Part shown: in pieces, positions 27,178 to 36,796 of the stretch
Layout of the letters: the number at the start of each line of letters is the position of its first letter
How positions within the stretch are numbered: the first letter of the stretch is position 1
NCBI GenBank assembly: GCA_012964665.1
Contig: DTTO01000002.1
Coordinates: 1 to 49,685, forward strand
Source: Fidelibacterota bacterium
Lineage (GTDB): Bacteria > Fidelibacterota > Marinisomatia > Marinisomatales > TCS55
Length of the DNA: 49,685 bases
Direction: 5' to 3'
Translations under genes and position numbers: made by a program
Notes under the pieces: model-generated
The model's database searches: none
What the model saw: only the letters and a program-made list of their open reading frames with translations
Told to the model about the DNA's origin: nothing

Positions 27178-29304
27178 TTATATTTGGAATAAATAAGTCA
27201 GTTTTAATACTTGAGTATTCTGAAATAAATCATTTTTTCCTTCACTCAAATCATAGCGCTGATTTAAAACAATAAAAAGATCACTTCCCGGTGTATGAAT
27301 CCAATTAATACGACAGTATAATTGAAGTTGTTCAGAAAAATTATCATATTGTATTATAGCTTTCCCAAACCATTTTCGGTTTAATGCAACTTCAGCAGTA
27401 AAACCATAAACATTTGCTGTGAATTCGCCTTGGCTGGACATAAATATGATATTTTGGTTGGCAGATCCGTACAGGGTCAAATGATTGGAAAACTGTTTTC
27501 CAATGGAGCCAGACATGCTCGTCTTATTTCCACCAAAATAATCTCCTTTTGAAAGGGCGAAATTACCCCAAACACCCCTGCTCTGATTCGTTCTGGCAGA
27601 GAATGAAATTTTTCGATCCCTATAGTTTCCCTTCTGAATTTCCACACCATTCCCTAATGTAAATCCAGCAGTCAATTTCTCCTTATTTTGGATTACTTTT
27701 AGCCCAATTTTGTCTCGAGTTTCAAGAATAGCCTCGATACCACCATTAAGTACACCTGTTTCATGAATACCAGCATGGTTTCGTACATCTCTAGCATATA
27801 TAGTGAATCGCCATTGACGAATTAATTCATCTCCATCCCCAACCCTTGGTGTAAACCCAGCAATAATGCCCGTCCCGATCATATCCTGTCGCTGAACAAA
27901 TCCTAATGCAGGATTAAAATCTTTATCTACACGGTGCTGGCCAGTAGATAAAAAATAGCGATCATTTTTTAAATCAAGCCGCATCATTGATGCTACTGAA
28001 GGACCATCTATTTCAGAATCTTCGACCTGACTATACCATGCATTGACGCTGCTGCTACCCCAAAACCGCATTTGGCCATCAATTCCCATAACAGTATTCT
28101 GACTGCCACTGGTTGATACATCTGTTACGATTGCGCCAATGGTTGTCCGATCTCGGATATCCGTACGAAGTCGTAACGCACTGTAAGCTGTAGCAGGCAT
28201 ATCATTTTCCGCGCTAGTATGAATATTAAGACCCCCAATAGAGGTTTTACCGATTTGACCATATACTCTTGTACCACCTGACACATCTTGGTTCAAACCA
28301 ATTCGACGGCTAAAAAAGATTTCCGTTTGTTTTGGATTCCCAAAGGAAAACAACTTAGATCGGGTGAGAAAAAACTCCCGTTTTTCAGGATAAAAAAGAT
28401 TAAATCTCGTCAGGTTAATTTGAGCATTATCCGCCTCTACCTGCGCAAAATCAGTATTATAAGTCAAATTCAAAGTTAGATTTGATTTTAATCCATAGTA
28501 AATATCCACCCCACCATTGCCCATATTATCCGAAGTAGTTTCATCATCAAATGTTTGTTTCTGAGAACCACCAATTCCAAATGGTTTAATTTTAATATCA
28601 TTGCCGCGTTTAATATTTTTTAACCCAGTTAAATTTGCATACTGAGATACTTGATAAACATCTGAACTGTATTCCAGACCAATATGAGGCCAAATGACAC
28701 TTTCATTTTTTCTATTTATATATCTTTTAACTGCTAATCCCATGGTTAGCTCATCCTTACTAGGGAATCGAAGTGTATTCCAAGGGATGGCCACCTCCAA
28801 TACCCAGCCGAAATCAGTGACACGTCCTTCGCTTATGTACACCCCATCCCAAGCCCATTCATCCAGACTTGGTCGATTTTCATCGGTGATCAAAGCGTCA
28901 TCTTGAGTACCCAAAGGATTTAATTCAAAAAGATAAGCATTCCGCCGATCAAGATAAGTGTCTAAAGCAATTTCCAATTTGTCATCTCTATGAAGCCAAC
29001 CGCCTCGGTTCAAAATGGTTGCACGTATTTTTTCTGGTTCAGAATCAAAAAAGGTAAATCCAAAATAAAGATGATTATTATCGTAGAGGATTCGCATTTC
29101 GGATTCTTCACTTGGCGTACCTCCATCCTTAGGCAAGCGCTGAACAAATTCAGTGATTGGCTGAACGGTTTGCCAAATGGGTTCATCCAGAATGCCGTCC
29201 ACCGTGATGGGAGTATCGGTCAAGTGGGCAGTAACAGTTGGCCGCTCTGTAGCACTCAAACCATAAATCGTAAAAACAGCGATCAGAAAAATCCTTTGGT
29301 TCAT
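27178..29304 (-). CDS. DUF5916 outer-membrane barrel with N-terminal CBM9-like domain
   Basis: Exported protein of 708 residues. The signal peptide is NQRIFLIAVFTIYGLSA. A family-9 carbohydrate-binding-like domain (about 25-220: ITVDGILDEPIWQTVQP, LYFGFTFFD, DDKLEIALDTYLDRR) is followed by a long beta-rich region with alternating aromatic strands that ends in an aromatic LTYLFQI. This points to an outer-membrane barrel. The ATG at 29304 was chosen because the longer frame overlaps the amidohydrolase gene and lacks a leading signal peptide. Function of DUF5916 proteins is unknown. It is the last gene of the 27178-36692 run. Confidence 0.82.
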   Translation of the reverse strand: MNQRIFLIAVFTIYGLSATERPTVTAHLTDTPITVDGILDEPIWQTVQPITEFVQRLPKDGGTPSEESEMRILYDNNHLYFGFTFFDSEPEKIRATILNRGGWLHRDDKLEIALDTYLDRRNAYLFELNPLGTQDDALITDENRPSLDEWAWDGVYISEGRVTDFGWVLEVAIPWNTLRFPSKDELTMGLAVKRYINRKNESVIWPHIGLEYSSDVYQVSQYANLTGLKNIKRGNDIKIKPFGIGGSQKQTFDDETTSDNMGNGGVDIYYGLKSNLTLNLTYNTDFAQVEADNAQINLTRFNLFYPEKREFFLTRSKLFSFGNPKQTEIFFSRRIGLNQDVSGGTRVYGQIGKTSIGGLNIHTSAENDMPATAYSALRLRTDIRDRTTIGAIVTDVSTSGSQNTVMGIDGQMRFWGSSSVNAWYSQVEDSEIDGPSVASMMRLDLKNDRYFLSTGQHRVDKDFNPALGFVQRQDMIGTGIIAGFTPRVGDGDELIRQWRFTIYARDVRNHAGIHETGVLNGGIEAILETRDKIGLKVIQNKEKLTAGFTLGNGVEIQKGNYRDRKISFSARTNQSRGVWGNFALSKGDYFGGNKTSMSGSIGKQFSNHLTLYGSANQNIIFMSSQGEFTANVYGFTAEVALNRKWFGKAIIQYDNFSEQLQLYCRINWIHTPGSDLFIVLNQRYDLSEGKNDLFQNTQVLKLTYLFQI

Positions 29305-29329
29305 CTTTATAATTAGAAAATAAGTTAAC

Positions 29330-32300
29330 TTATTTTCCAGAAGGACCATCTTGCCACCACCATAATGGTGGTAATACACGCTTTTCGGGCCAAATTTGGT
29401 TCATTGTATCAGCCTCGTAAAGCGCACCATTTTTCATGACATATTTCAAAGTGTTCGTATTGCGAATATTCACTAATGGGTTTTTATCTAGGATAACGAG
29501 ATCAGCTAGTTTTCCTTTTTCAATTGAGCCAATATCATCCCCTACACCGATAATTTTCGCTCCATTGAGAGTTGCTGTACGAAGTGCTTCCATTTCAGTC
29601 ATACCACCACTTTGAAGCGCCCACAATTCCCAATGATACCCTAATCCTTGGAACTGACCATGGGCACCTACGCCAACCAATCCACCAGCGCGAATAATTT
29701 TAGTAGCTTGAGCTGCTAGTTTAGGAAATACATGTTCGTCTTTGCGAAACCAGGGACGGCGACGTGTCCTTGACTGGACAATATTATCTGGAATAAAGCG
29801 TTTCACTTTGGGGTCATCATGAACTTCTTCTGTTGTATAAAAATAGTTTTCTGCCCATGGACCACCATAAGCCACTAGCAACGTTGGCGTATATGTCATA
29901 CCGGACTGAGCTACCAGTTCTATCACATCCTTGTAAAGTGGCGTAATCGGTAACGCATGTTCATTCCCATGAAATCCATCTATTGCATGGGTTAGATCCA
30001 ATTTCAAATCTAAGGCCCCTTCTGTAGTAGGCATCATACCCAATTCATGAGCTGCTTGAACAATGAAATTGCGTTGTTTTCGATTTCCAGCTAGATATGA
30101 TTTAAGGTTCTTGGTTCGATAATGATTGCGGTATCGCTTCATCACACCCAAAACCTCATCTTTGCTTTGAAAATTGTTGATGGAGAAAATACCTGGCCCT
30201 GTATTAAAGGCTCTCGGTCCAATCAAGACTCCCGCATCGGCTAAATCCTGGTATGCAAAAATATCGTTAGTAGATGTTTGCACATCCAAGCCGGTTGTAA
30301 CACCCCAGGCAATATTCGCTAGGAAAGTCCAATTTTGGCGATCCAAAATTCCCTTACGAACCTCTCCCCAATGAGCGTGAGTATCCACAAATCCAGGAAC
30401 AATTGTTTTTCCATCTAGATCCATTACATAAGCTTCTTTAGGTATTTTCACAACATCAGAACTGCCAATTTCAACAATTCGGTTATCCTTTACTATTATC
30501 ACACCTTTTTTGATGACTTCATCCGCTTTCATGGTAATGATCCTTGCACCAGTCAAGGCTATCAATCCGTTCGGTTTGGCACGATTTGTTACCACAGTAA
30601 TTTTGATTTCAAGTGCTGGAGGAGATTGAAAATTAGATTTTACTGTATCAGTTATTGCTGATTCGAAGGAGACAGAATCTAGAGGCAAACGGTAAAATGT
30701 TGATCCAATCGACCAGGTAATCATTTTACCACCATCAGCCCAGTCGAAATAGTCGGCTCCTACATCGGTAAGTTGTACTACTGGAATTTTAGGATTGTTT
30801 ACATCTACAACTGGAGCTTTACCACCCACTTGTGGAACGGGCATCACATAAAGCTGATTATTGACTCCGGCAAGAGCCCATTTACGATCGGGGCTTAAAC
30901 GAATATCTCTGGCATTAACCGGTTTTTCACTGGAATAATACCCCTTCCCTTTTACGGCCAAATGTTCCCTGCGGTCGGTACCATCTAAGCGCACAGAAAT
31001 CAAACCATTTCCGCGACCAATACCACTATAGCTAAATCCGTTTAAATAGATGCGGTCTTGTTCATCAGTAAAATGCGGTTTACCCAAACCTCGTGCAGGC
31101 AGAATCAATTTTGTTTCACTACCATCGGTTTTTAATGAAATCAGATCCATGGGCACACTTGGCCCTCCAAATTCTCCTGGTGTACGCAACCGTTCTTTTG
31201 CTGAACCTCGCAATGCTACAATTGTTTTACCATCTGGAGAAAAAACTGGATTAGAATAAAATGCCGATGTTTTTGTGAGTTTTTGGGGTGCGCCACGGCC
31301 ATCGGCTTTTATCTTCCAAATATGCCCGCCACCAGCTTCCCAGGTAACATAGACCAAATAACGCCCATCCGGACTCCAAGAAGGGTGAAATTCACCTGTA
31401 TTATTTTTCGTAATCCTTTGATAAGACCCGTCTTTTACATTAGCCAAATAAAGATGCATCAAGGTTGAAAAGGAAATTTTTTTACCATCTGGAGCTAATA
31501 CCGGATCCATGATAATTCGAGATTCAACTGGCCCATCTTCAATCCGATAAGGAAATGTTAGTTCAGGTCCGACGTCAATTTTTACGTTTGCTGAAAATTT
31601 AATTGGCTTGAGTTTCTTTGTAGCCAGGTTCAAGCGATAAAAACCGCCGTCTTTAGTTATAATTAATTCGTTGCCGTTGGGTGTAAAATCATAAGTTGGC
31701 AATAGATCCCGAGTAAACCGGGATTCTTGATCATCACGAGTGACTGGGTATACCAACCACTCATCATCTCCGGTTTCCAGGTTACGGATTCGGAGTCCAG
31801 TCTTAGTCTGGTAACGTGTTCCATAAATTAAAAATTTTCCGTCCGGAGAAACTTTAGGTTTAATACCGCTACCCTCCGCCCTAGTAATGACATCTTCATC
31901 CCCAGTAACCATATCCCTACGGGCTATCTGCCACATGGGAAAATTTGCATTGTAAGAAAAGCCACCAATTCGTCTGGCATAAAAAATATATTTCCCATCT
32001 GGATATATGGATACACCCATGGCATTATGTCGTTGGTTCCCAGGTGTGTCAGGCTTGGGTTTGGATTTGGTGATTTGTATTCCAGTGCCTCCTTTGATAT
32101 GATACATCCAAATTTCAAAGGTACGCTGGCCCCATGAGGTCTGGGATACATATACATAATTCCCGTCATGTGAAAAAACGGGTGAGGCAAATTGCTTATC
32201 TTTTGATTTACTCAGCTGTTTGGGTTGGCTACCATCTAAATTGGCAATCCACAAATTTTCTGAACCTCCCCGGTCACTAACAAAAGCAATCATTTGTGCA

Positions 32301-32575
32301 TTCGGTGAATAAACGGGCTGAGAATCAAAAGCAATTCCAAATGTCAATTGTTGTGCGTCGCCGCCACGAAATGGAAGTGTATATAAATCTCCTAAAAGAT
32401 CAAAAATAATGGTTTTCCCATCTGAAGAAACATCCAGGGACATCCAGGTTCCCTCGGATGTGGTAAAAGCAACGTTACGGGTTGGTTTTAGGGGAAGTTT
32501 ATTCCCAAGACTATCTGCTTTTTCCTCTGCAAGGATTAAATTAAATGCCATTGAAAAAATGAATAATCGTTTCAT
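29330..32575 (-). CDS. Exported amidohydrolase with N-terminal TolB-like beta-propeller
   Basis: Protein of 1081 residues with a signal peptide (KRLFIFSMAFNLILA). The N-terminal part (about 40-650) holds many PD40 repeats of the SPDGK type, for example FSPDGKTIV, SPDGRYLVYV and VSPDGKFLIYG. The C-terminal part (about 680-1060) is an amidohydrolase. It has the metal motif HAH in VDTHAHWGE near residue 730 and the C-terminal strand KLADLVILDKNPL. In place of the usual last-ligand Asp it reads GVGAHGQFQGLG, as I recall for this WD40-like subfamily. Substrate is unknown; the neighbours suggest peptides or related amides in the periplasm. A textbook GGAGG fixes the start. Confidence 0.88.
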   Translation of the reverse strand: MKRLFIFSMAFNLILAEEKADSLGNKLPLKPTRNVAFTTSEGTWMSLDVSSDGKTIIFDLLGDLYTLPFRGGDAQQLTFGIAFDSQPVYSPNAQMIAFVSDRGGSENLWIANLDGSQPKQLSKSKDKQFASPVFSHDGNYVYVSQTSWGQRTFEIWMYHIKGGTGIQITKSKPKPDTPGNQRHNAMGVSIYPDGKYIFYARRIGGFSYNANFPMWQIARRDMVTGDEDVITRAEGSGIKPKVSPDGKFLIYGTRYQTKTGLRIRNLETGDDEWLVYPVTRDDQESRFTRDLLPTYDFTPNGNELIITKDGGFYRLNLATKKLKPIKFSANVKIDVGPELTFPYRIEDGPVESRIIMDPVLAPDGKKISFSTLMHLYLANVKDGSYQRITKNNTGEFHPSWSPDGRYLVYVTWEAGGGHIWKIKADGRGAPQKLTKTSAFYSNPVFSPDGKTIVALRGSAKERLRTPGEFGGPSVPMDLISLKTDGSETKLILPARGLGKPHFTDEQDRIYLNGFSYSGIGRGNGLISVRLDGTDRREHLAVKGKGYYSSEKPVNARDIRLSPDRKWALAGVNNQLYVMPVPQVGGKAPVVDVNNPKIPVVQLTDVGADYFDWADGGKMITWSIGSTFYRLPLDSVSFESAITDTVKSNFQSPPALEIKITVVTNRAKPNGLIALTGARIITMKADEVIKKGVIIVKDNRIVEIGSSDVVKIPKEAYVMDLDGKTIVPGFVDTHAHWGEVRKGILDRQNWTFLANIAWGVTTGLDVQTSTNDIFAYQDLADAGVLIGPRAFNTGPGIFSINNFQSKDEVLGVMKRYRNHYRTKNLKSYLAGNRKQRNFIVQAAHELGMMPTTEGALDLKLDLTHAIDGFHGNEHALPITPLYKDVIELVAQSGMTYTPTLLVAYGGPWAENYFYTTEEVHDDPKVKRFIPDNIVQSRTRRRPWFRKDEHVFPKLAAQATKIIRAGGLVGVGAHGQFQGLGYHWELWALQSGGMTEMEALRTATLNGAKIIGVGDDIGSIEKGKLADLVILDKNPLVNIRNTNTLKYVMKNGALYEADTMNQIWPEKRVLPPLWWWQDGPSGK

Positions 32576-32579
32576 TTAA

Positions 32580-32584
32580 CCTCC
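32580..32584 (-). promoter_or_regulatory. Ribosome-binding site of the TolB-amidohydrolase gene
   Basis: GGAGG on the minus strand, 4 bases before the ATG at 32575. It is a strong site that fixes the signal-peptide-bearing start. Confidence 0.75.
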
Positions 32585-32610
32585 AATTTTTCAGCCAATT
32601 GAATATTTAA

Positions 32611-33930
32611 TTATGAATTCAAGCGTTCTTTGAAAAAAAGAAAATAGACTGGAATTCCTGTGAGCACAAAGGCCAAGTCCTGAACGGATTTATCCGTTTC
32701 ATAGAAAAACCTTAGCAGAACCAGCCCGATAATACCGACCAAATAGATTGTACCTAGAATCTGATAGTAAGGTAATTGGTATCCATCCTTATTTCCTGCC
32801 TCTGAGTTACGAAATTTGAAAAACGCAACCGTCGTGAAACCGTAAAAGATAAGAACTGCAAACACCATACCGCTTACAATTGTCTCAAAGTTCTGTCGTA
32901 CTAAGATAAGCACAATCCCCCATATACAATGGGCAATGATCGCATGAGTCGGAGTTTGAAACTTTGGATGAACATGATCCAGCCATTTAAACATAAGCCC
33001 ATCCCGTGCCATGGCATAATACACTCGACTCGCAGACATCATGGTTCCATTGATACTACCGGTTGCGGAGATGATCACCATAATAGAGATCAATCCAGCA
33101 CCCATATTGCCAAATAAAGCCACAGCCGTATCAGATGCTATGATAGTACTCGATCGCATTCCTTCCAATCCAATAACTGTATGATATAATAGATTTGTAC
33201 TTAAATAAAGCAGGGCAATTAATAACATCCCATAGAGCATAGATAGGGGAATCACTTTTTTTGGTTCTTTCATTTCACCGGCCACATATCCAACCCGATC
33301 CCATCCGATAAAAGAGAAAAGCACCAACATGAGTGCAGCCACTACATTACCTGTAGGGCCAAGCGTGGCGGTGGCATGGGCGGATTCTGACAATTTTGCA
33401 AAATCACCATTTATTATGATTAGCCCCATGATCGCAAATAGCAAAAGGCCACCAATTTTTATGGATGAAGAAAATTTGTTATAAAGACTGGCCCGTTCAA
33501 CACCAATATAATTAATGGCACCAAAAATAATAATTACCGTAATGGCAACTAAATTTTTTTCAAGTTGGTCCATCGGGATGAAATAGCCAATATAATTGGC
33601 CGAAATCAAACTTAAACCCGCTGCAGGGCTGGTTCGAATTATGAACAATTGAGCCCACCCAAATAAAAAGCCCCAAAAGGGGCCAAATGCTTTTTCTATA
33701 TAAATATACTCACCGCCGGTATTTGGGAAGCGGCATCCCAATTCTGCATAAATCAGTGACCCAACATAAACAAAAATAGCTACCCCAACCCATAGCACAA
33801 TGATAACTGAAAAAGAATCCAAGTAACCAGCAATAACCTGAGGTGTAGCAAAAATTCCTGAACCGATCGTGATCCCTATCAGAAGGGAAATTCCATCAAA
33901 GAGTCCGAGAGACTTTTTAAGTTTGGTCAT
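32611..33930 (-). CDS. APC-superfamily amino acid permease
   Basis: Inner-membrane transporter of 439 residues with about 12 hydrophobic helices. The first helix carries the substrate-binding GITIGSGIFATP motif of the LAT/APC family, followed by the conserved ALxYAELGCRFPNTGGEYIYI-like stretch. It probably exchanges or imports neutral amino acids. It lies between the exported amidohydrolase and the D-aminopeptidase, which suits uptake of the amino acids those enzymes release. The 115-base gap after the M55 gene shows no feature. Confidence 0.88.
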   Translation of the reverse strand: MTKLKKSLGLFDGISLLIGITIGSGIFATPQVIAGYLDSFSVIIVLWVGVAIFVYVGSLIYAELGCRFPNTGGEYIYIEKAFGPFWGFLFGWAQLFIIRTSPAAGLSLISANYIGYFIPMDQLEKNLVAITVIIIFGAINYIGVERASLYNKFSSSIKIGGLLLFAIMGLIIINGDFAKLSESAHATATLGPTGNVVAALMLVLFSFIGWDRVGYVAGEMKEPKKVIPLSMLYGMLLIALLYLSTNLLYHTVIGLEGMRSSTIIASDTAVALFGNMGAGLISIMVIISATGSINGTMMSASRVYYAMARDGLMFKWLDHVHPKFQTPTHAIIAHCIWGIVLILVRQNFETIVSGMVFAVLIFYGFTTVAFFKFRNSEAGNKDGYQLPYYQILGTIYLVGIIGLVLLRFFYETDKSVQDLAFVLTGIPVYFLFFKERLNS

Positions 33931-34045
33931 TAATTTTTTTTAGGAGACTTTCTAACCAATTTATTTATTAAAATGCTCTTTAATACAAGCTACTAAACTA
34001 TGAACGGAATACTGCCACGACTAGGTAGTTTGATCGATTCTATCA

Positions 34046-34930
34046 TCACGGTTTCACATACTTATACATCAATCGTATCAAGGAATATGCTTCTTGCATA
34101 TTTTTTGCCGTGTATCCTACGGTATAACCATCCACCCTATCCATTCCTGGTATTGCCTGTAATACTTCTGCTTGGATCGTACTGGAAAATTTCAATTTTA
34201 TTTGGATTGAATTTTTATTTTTTAATGGTTTTATTTTTTTGAGTTTTTTCAATGCACGCTCGGTTGCAGCAAATAATTCCCTTTGCACCAATTCACCATG
34301 TTTCAGCCGGGCAACCTGTGCTGTTTCAGCCGTTTTGGTCGCCACCAATTCACAGTTGACCAATTCACCAAACTGTGTTGTGAAAACATCATCACCAGCT
34401 GCCAAAATGACTGGCACATTTAATTCACCCGCAAAAAATGCATTTAATCCACCTTCACCAACTTCAATCCCATTCAACCACAAACCCTTTACGGATCCAG
34501 ATCCGGTATGGGCTAAGAATCCCCTAGGTGTTCCAGCCCGAGCATGGTAACCTAAAAAAATTGCTGCATCAAAACTGTCATCCAAGCCTTGAACCATTCC
34601 GAATGGTTTTTTATTCCCTTGGATATATACTACCCTTGGATCCAATTGCTGATGAATAAGGTTTTGCATATCACCGTGAGAATCGTTAACTAGAATTTCC
34701 GATGGACCATTTTTAAATATGGCTTTCACCACTGCATTAACTTCATCTGTCATTAACTGCCGACCAACGTTATAATCTTTTCCACCATGACGGGTCATTT
34801 CACTAGTCCCAATACCACCGATACCTTCCATATCCACTGAAATAAAAATCTTTAATTGTTTGGCGCCAAGTATCATACCTTGGCATAAAAGAAATACAAT
34901 AAAGAAAACTCGGTATAATTTAGTTAGCAT
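34046..34930 (-). CDS. dppA: M55-family D-aminopeptidase (DppA-like), exported
   Basis: Zinc D-aminopeptidase related to Bacillus DppA, which releases D-Ala and D-Gly type residues. About 294 residues. Unlike DppA it begins with a signal peptide (about 1-22). The metal and active-site motifs are intact: SVDMEG, VNDSHGDM, FLGYHARAG, and FLAHTG, where the His aligns with the catalytic His of DppA. Later GEGGLNAFFAG and LAAGDD also match. A GTG one codon upstream is possible, but the ATG at 34930 is preferred. It starts 5 bases after the amidohydrolase stop. Confidence 0.93.
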   Translation of the reverse strand: MLTKLYRVFFIVFLLCQGMILGAKQLKIFISVDMEGIGGIGTSEMTRHGGKDYNVGRQLMTDEVNAVVKAIFKNGPSEILVNDSHGDMQNLIHQQLDPRVVYIQGNKKPFGMVQGLDDSFDAAIFLGYHARAGTPRGFLAHTGSGSVKGLWLNGIEVGEGGLNAFFAGELNVPVILAAGDDVFTTQFGELVNCELVATKTAETAQVARLKHGELVQRELFAATERALKKLKKIKPLKNKNSIQIKLKFSSTIQAEVLQAIPGMDRVDGYTVGYTAKNMQEAYSLIRLMYKYVKP

Positions 34931-34935
34931 CACTT

Positions 34936-36147
34936 TTAATCTTTTCCAAAGGGGAGCCGATTAAGTCCAATTTGACCATTGCTCATAACAAAAACTACAT
35001 CTTGAATTGTACGAATATCTTCTAAAGGATTTTTTGTGATGACGATTAAATCCGCTTCTTTTCCCACTTCAACTGTACCTGTCTTATTGGATATTTGTAA
35101 TAATTCTGCACCAACAATCGTTGCTGATTGGATCGCATCCATGGGTTTCATCCCTAAGCGCACAAAATTGACAATTTCCATTCCAACACGCGTAGTACTA
35201 TTTGGCCCATATCCCGTATCCGCACCTGTGACAATTTTAATTCCTAAATCGTAGGCCATTGTTACCGTATTTTCTAAAGCAGCCAGCATATGCTGTCCTC
35301 GAATAAATAAGACCGGGTTATCATAATCCCCGCCTGGTTCAGTTAGATCAACAACTGTTGTAAATGTTGGAACAAGATATGTGCCCATTTTTTTCATCAG
35401 TTTTAATGATTTCTCGCTGAGATAGGTCCCGTGCTCGATACTTCTTACTCCTGCTTTTATGGCAGCATAACCTCCTTCATCTCCATGCGCATGGGCCATG
35501 ACAGGGATATCGTATTTTTTTGCCTCATCTACAATTATCTTTAGTTGTGCTTCTGTATATGTTTGCTTCCGCGGATCTGTATGGGGAAGTCCTGCCCGTT
35601 CAGTACCTCTCGTTTTGATAAAATCAACACCATGGTCCGCATTGACACGGACAATTGTTCTTAGCGCGTTTTCCGAATGAATCCCATCTTTAAGCGCACC
35701 TAAGCGTGGATCAGCGAGAATTGTCTCACCTAAATTGGGTGTCACAAATACACCAGCAGCAACAATATCAGGGCCAATAAATTGTGAAGCCTTAACCATC
35801 TCACGGATCGCTACATCTTGATAATTAGGCGTACTTGCACTTCTGGCCGTGGTCACACCTGACTCCATAGCACGCCTAGCAGCATCCAAGGAACGGATAT
35901 GGGTATGTGCATCGATAAAACCTGGTAGTAACACCATACCATTCAAATCAATGATTTGATAGTTTGCTGATACCTTCCCTTGTTTTTTAATAGATACAAT
36001 TTTCCCATTGGAGACTAAAACAGTCATATTAGACTGAAGCTTTGGACTATACCCATCAATGAGATTGGCATTAATTAGCCCATAATCTTTTTGCTGAGCA
36101 GTAAGTAAGATGGTAGTAAGTAAACAGAGAGGTAGTATTCTATTCAT
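34936..36147 (-). CDS. Exported amidohydrolase (imidazolonepropionase/dipeptidase-like)
   Basis: Protein of 403 residues with a signal peptide (NRILPLCLLTTILLTA). The amidohydrolase core is complete: HTH in GFIDAHTHIRS, the segment VDFIKTRGTERAG that may supply the bridging carbamylated Lys, His ligands in VMAHAHGDEG and SIEHGTYL, and the Asp in VTGADTGYG. The C-terminal beta strand VGKEADLIVITKNPLEDI is typical. Exported members of this group include Xaa-Pro and Lys/Arg dipeptidases, but substrate cannot be called. It directly precedes dppA. Confidence 0.88.
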   Translation of the reverse strand: MNRILPLCLLTTILLTAQQKDYGLINANLIDGYSPKLQSNMTVLVSNGKIVSIKKQGKVSANYQIIDLNGMVLLPGFIDAHTHIRSLDAARRAMESGVTTARSASTPNYQDVAIREMVKASQFIGPDIVAAGVFVTPNLGETILADPRLGALKDGIHSENALRTIVRVNADHGVDFIKTRGTERAGLPHTDPRKQTYTEAQLKIIVDEAKKYDIPVMAHAHGDEGGYAAIKAGVRSIEHGTYLSEKSLKLMKKMGTYLVPTFTTVVDLTEPGGDYDNPVLFIRGQHMLAALENTVTMAYDLGIKIVTGADTGYGPNSTTRVGMEIVNFVRLGMKPMDAIQSATIVGAELLQISNKTGTVEVGKEADLIVITKNPLEDIRTIQDVVFVMSNGQIGLNRLPFGKD

Positions 36148-36149
36148 AA

Positions 36150-36692
36150 TTAGTTATGTAGGTTTGGAAATTTAATCGTCCATAATATTGCATCCAAAAT
36201 AAGACAATGGAATGATATAAAAGAAAGTCCAATTACCGACCAGCGATGGAGCTCAGGATTGATCACATCACTAGCGCTTGCTAAACCGATCGTGATTAAA
36301 AGAATAGAAATTGCTGTTACCCTGAGTTCAAACTGTATCAGGTTCCAGGTGCCAGCAGCAGGCATTTCAAGGTAGGCAAAAGTAGAATGAATCCACATCG
36401 ATGCTGAAACAAAGAAAAGTACTAGAATTATTACCATAACTGAAGCTTCTGTTTTGCCCCAAAAAAATTTCACATCCAACCCGTCCCTATAAATAAAATA
36501 ATACATAGCAATAATGTACCCAAAAGCCGCTATAAACATAGAGGTAACAATCCAGGCTCTCCAATTCTGTGGGATACCGCCCCACAAATCATTACCGGTA
36601 TTGGGGTGATTCAATAATGCATAGAGATAGCCCCCTAAAACAGCAATTCCTCCAATAATATTAATCCATAAAAATTGAATATTGGTTCGCAT
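36150..36692 (-). CDS. Five-helix membrane protein of unknown function
   Basis: A 180-residue hydrophobic protein with about five transmembrane helices (near 7-28, 46-68, 80-102, 124-143 and 150-172). It is rich in Trp and Tyr, with short polar loops (GNDLWGGIPQNWRAW, FFWGKTEAS). I do not recognise the family. Its stop lies 2 bases before the start of the exported amidohydrolase, so it appears to be the first gene of that run. It is transcribed away from tdh across a 104-base gap that must hold both promoters. Confidence 0.7.
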   Translation of the reverse strand: MRTNIQFLWINIIGGIAVLGGYLYALLNHPNTGNDLWGGIPQNWRAWIVTSMFIAAFGYIIAMYYFIYRDGLDVKFFWGKTEASVMVIILVLFFVSASMWIHSTFAYLEMPAAGTWNLIQFELRVTAISILLITIGLASASDVINPELHRWSVIGLSFISFHCLILDAILWTIKFPNLHN

Positions 36693-36796
36693 TATAGCTT
36701 CTTTTATTACTTGGTTTATTCCTTTGGGTATAGGAAGTATAACCCATTAAATTTTTTCTTTCAATCAATACATCATTTGAACGACAAAAAGTTTTT

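Noticed and set aside
27164-27178. 15-base palindrome AATAAGC-T-GCTTATT between the DUF5916 gene and parA
   Set aside because: The stem is AT-rich with almost no loop and no T-run. It may be chance in an AT-rich gap.
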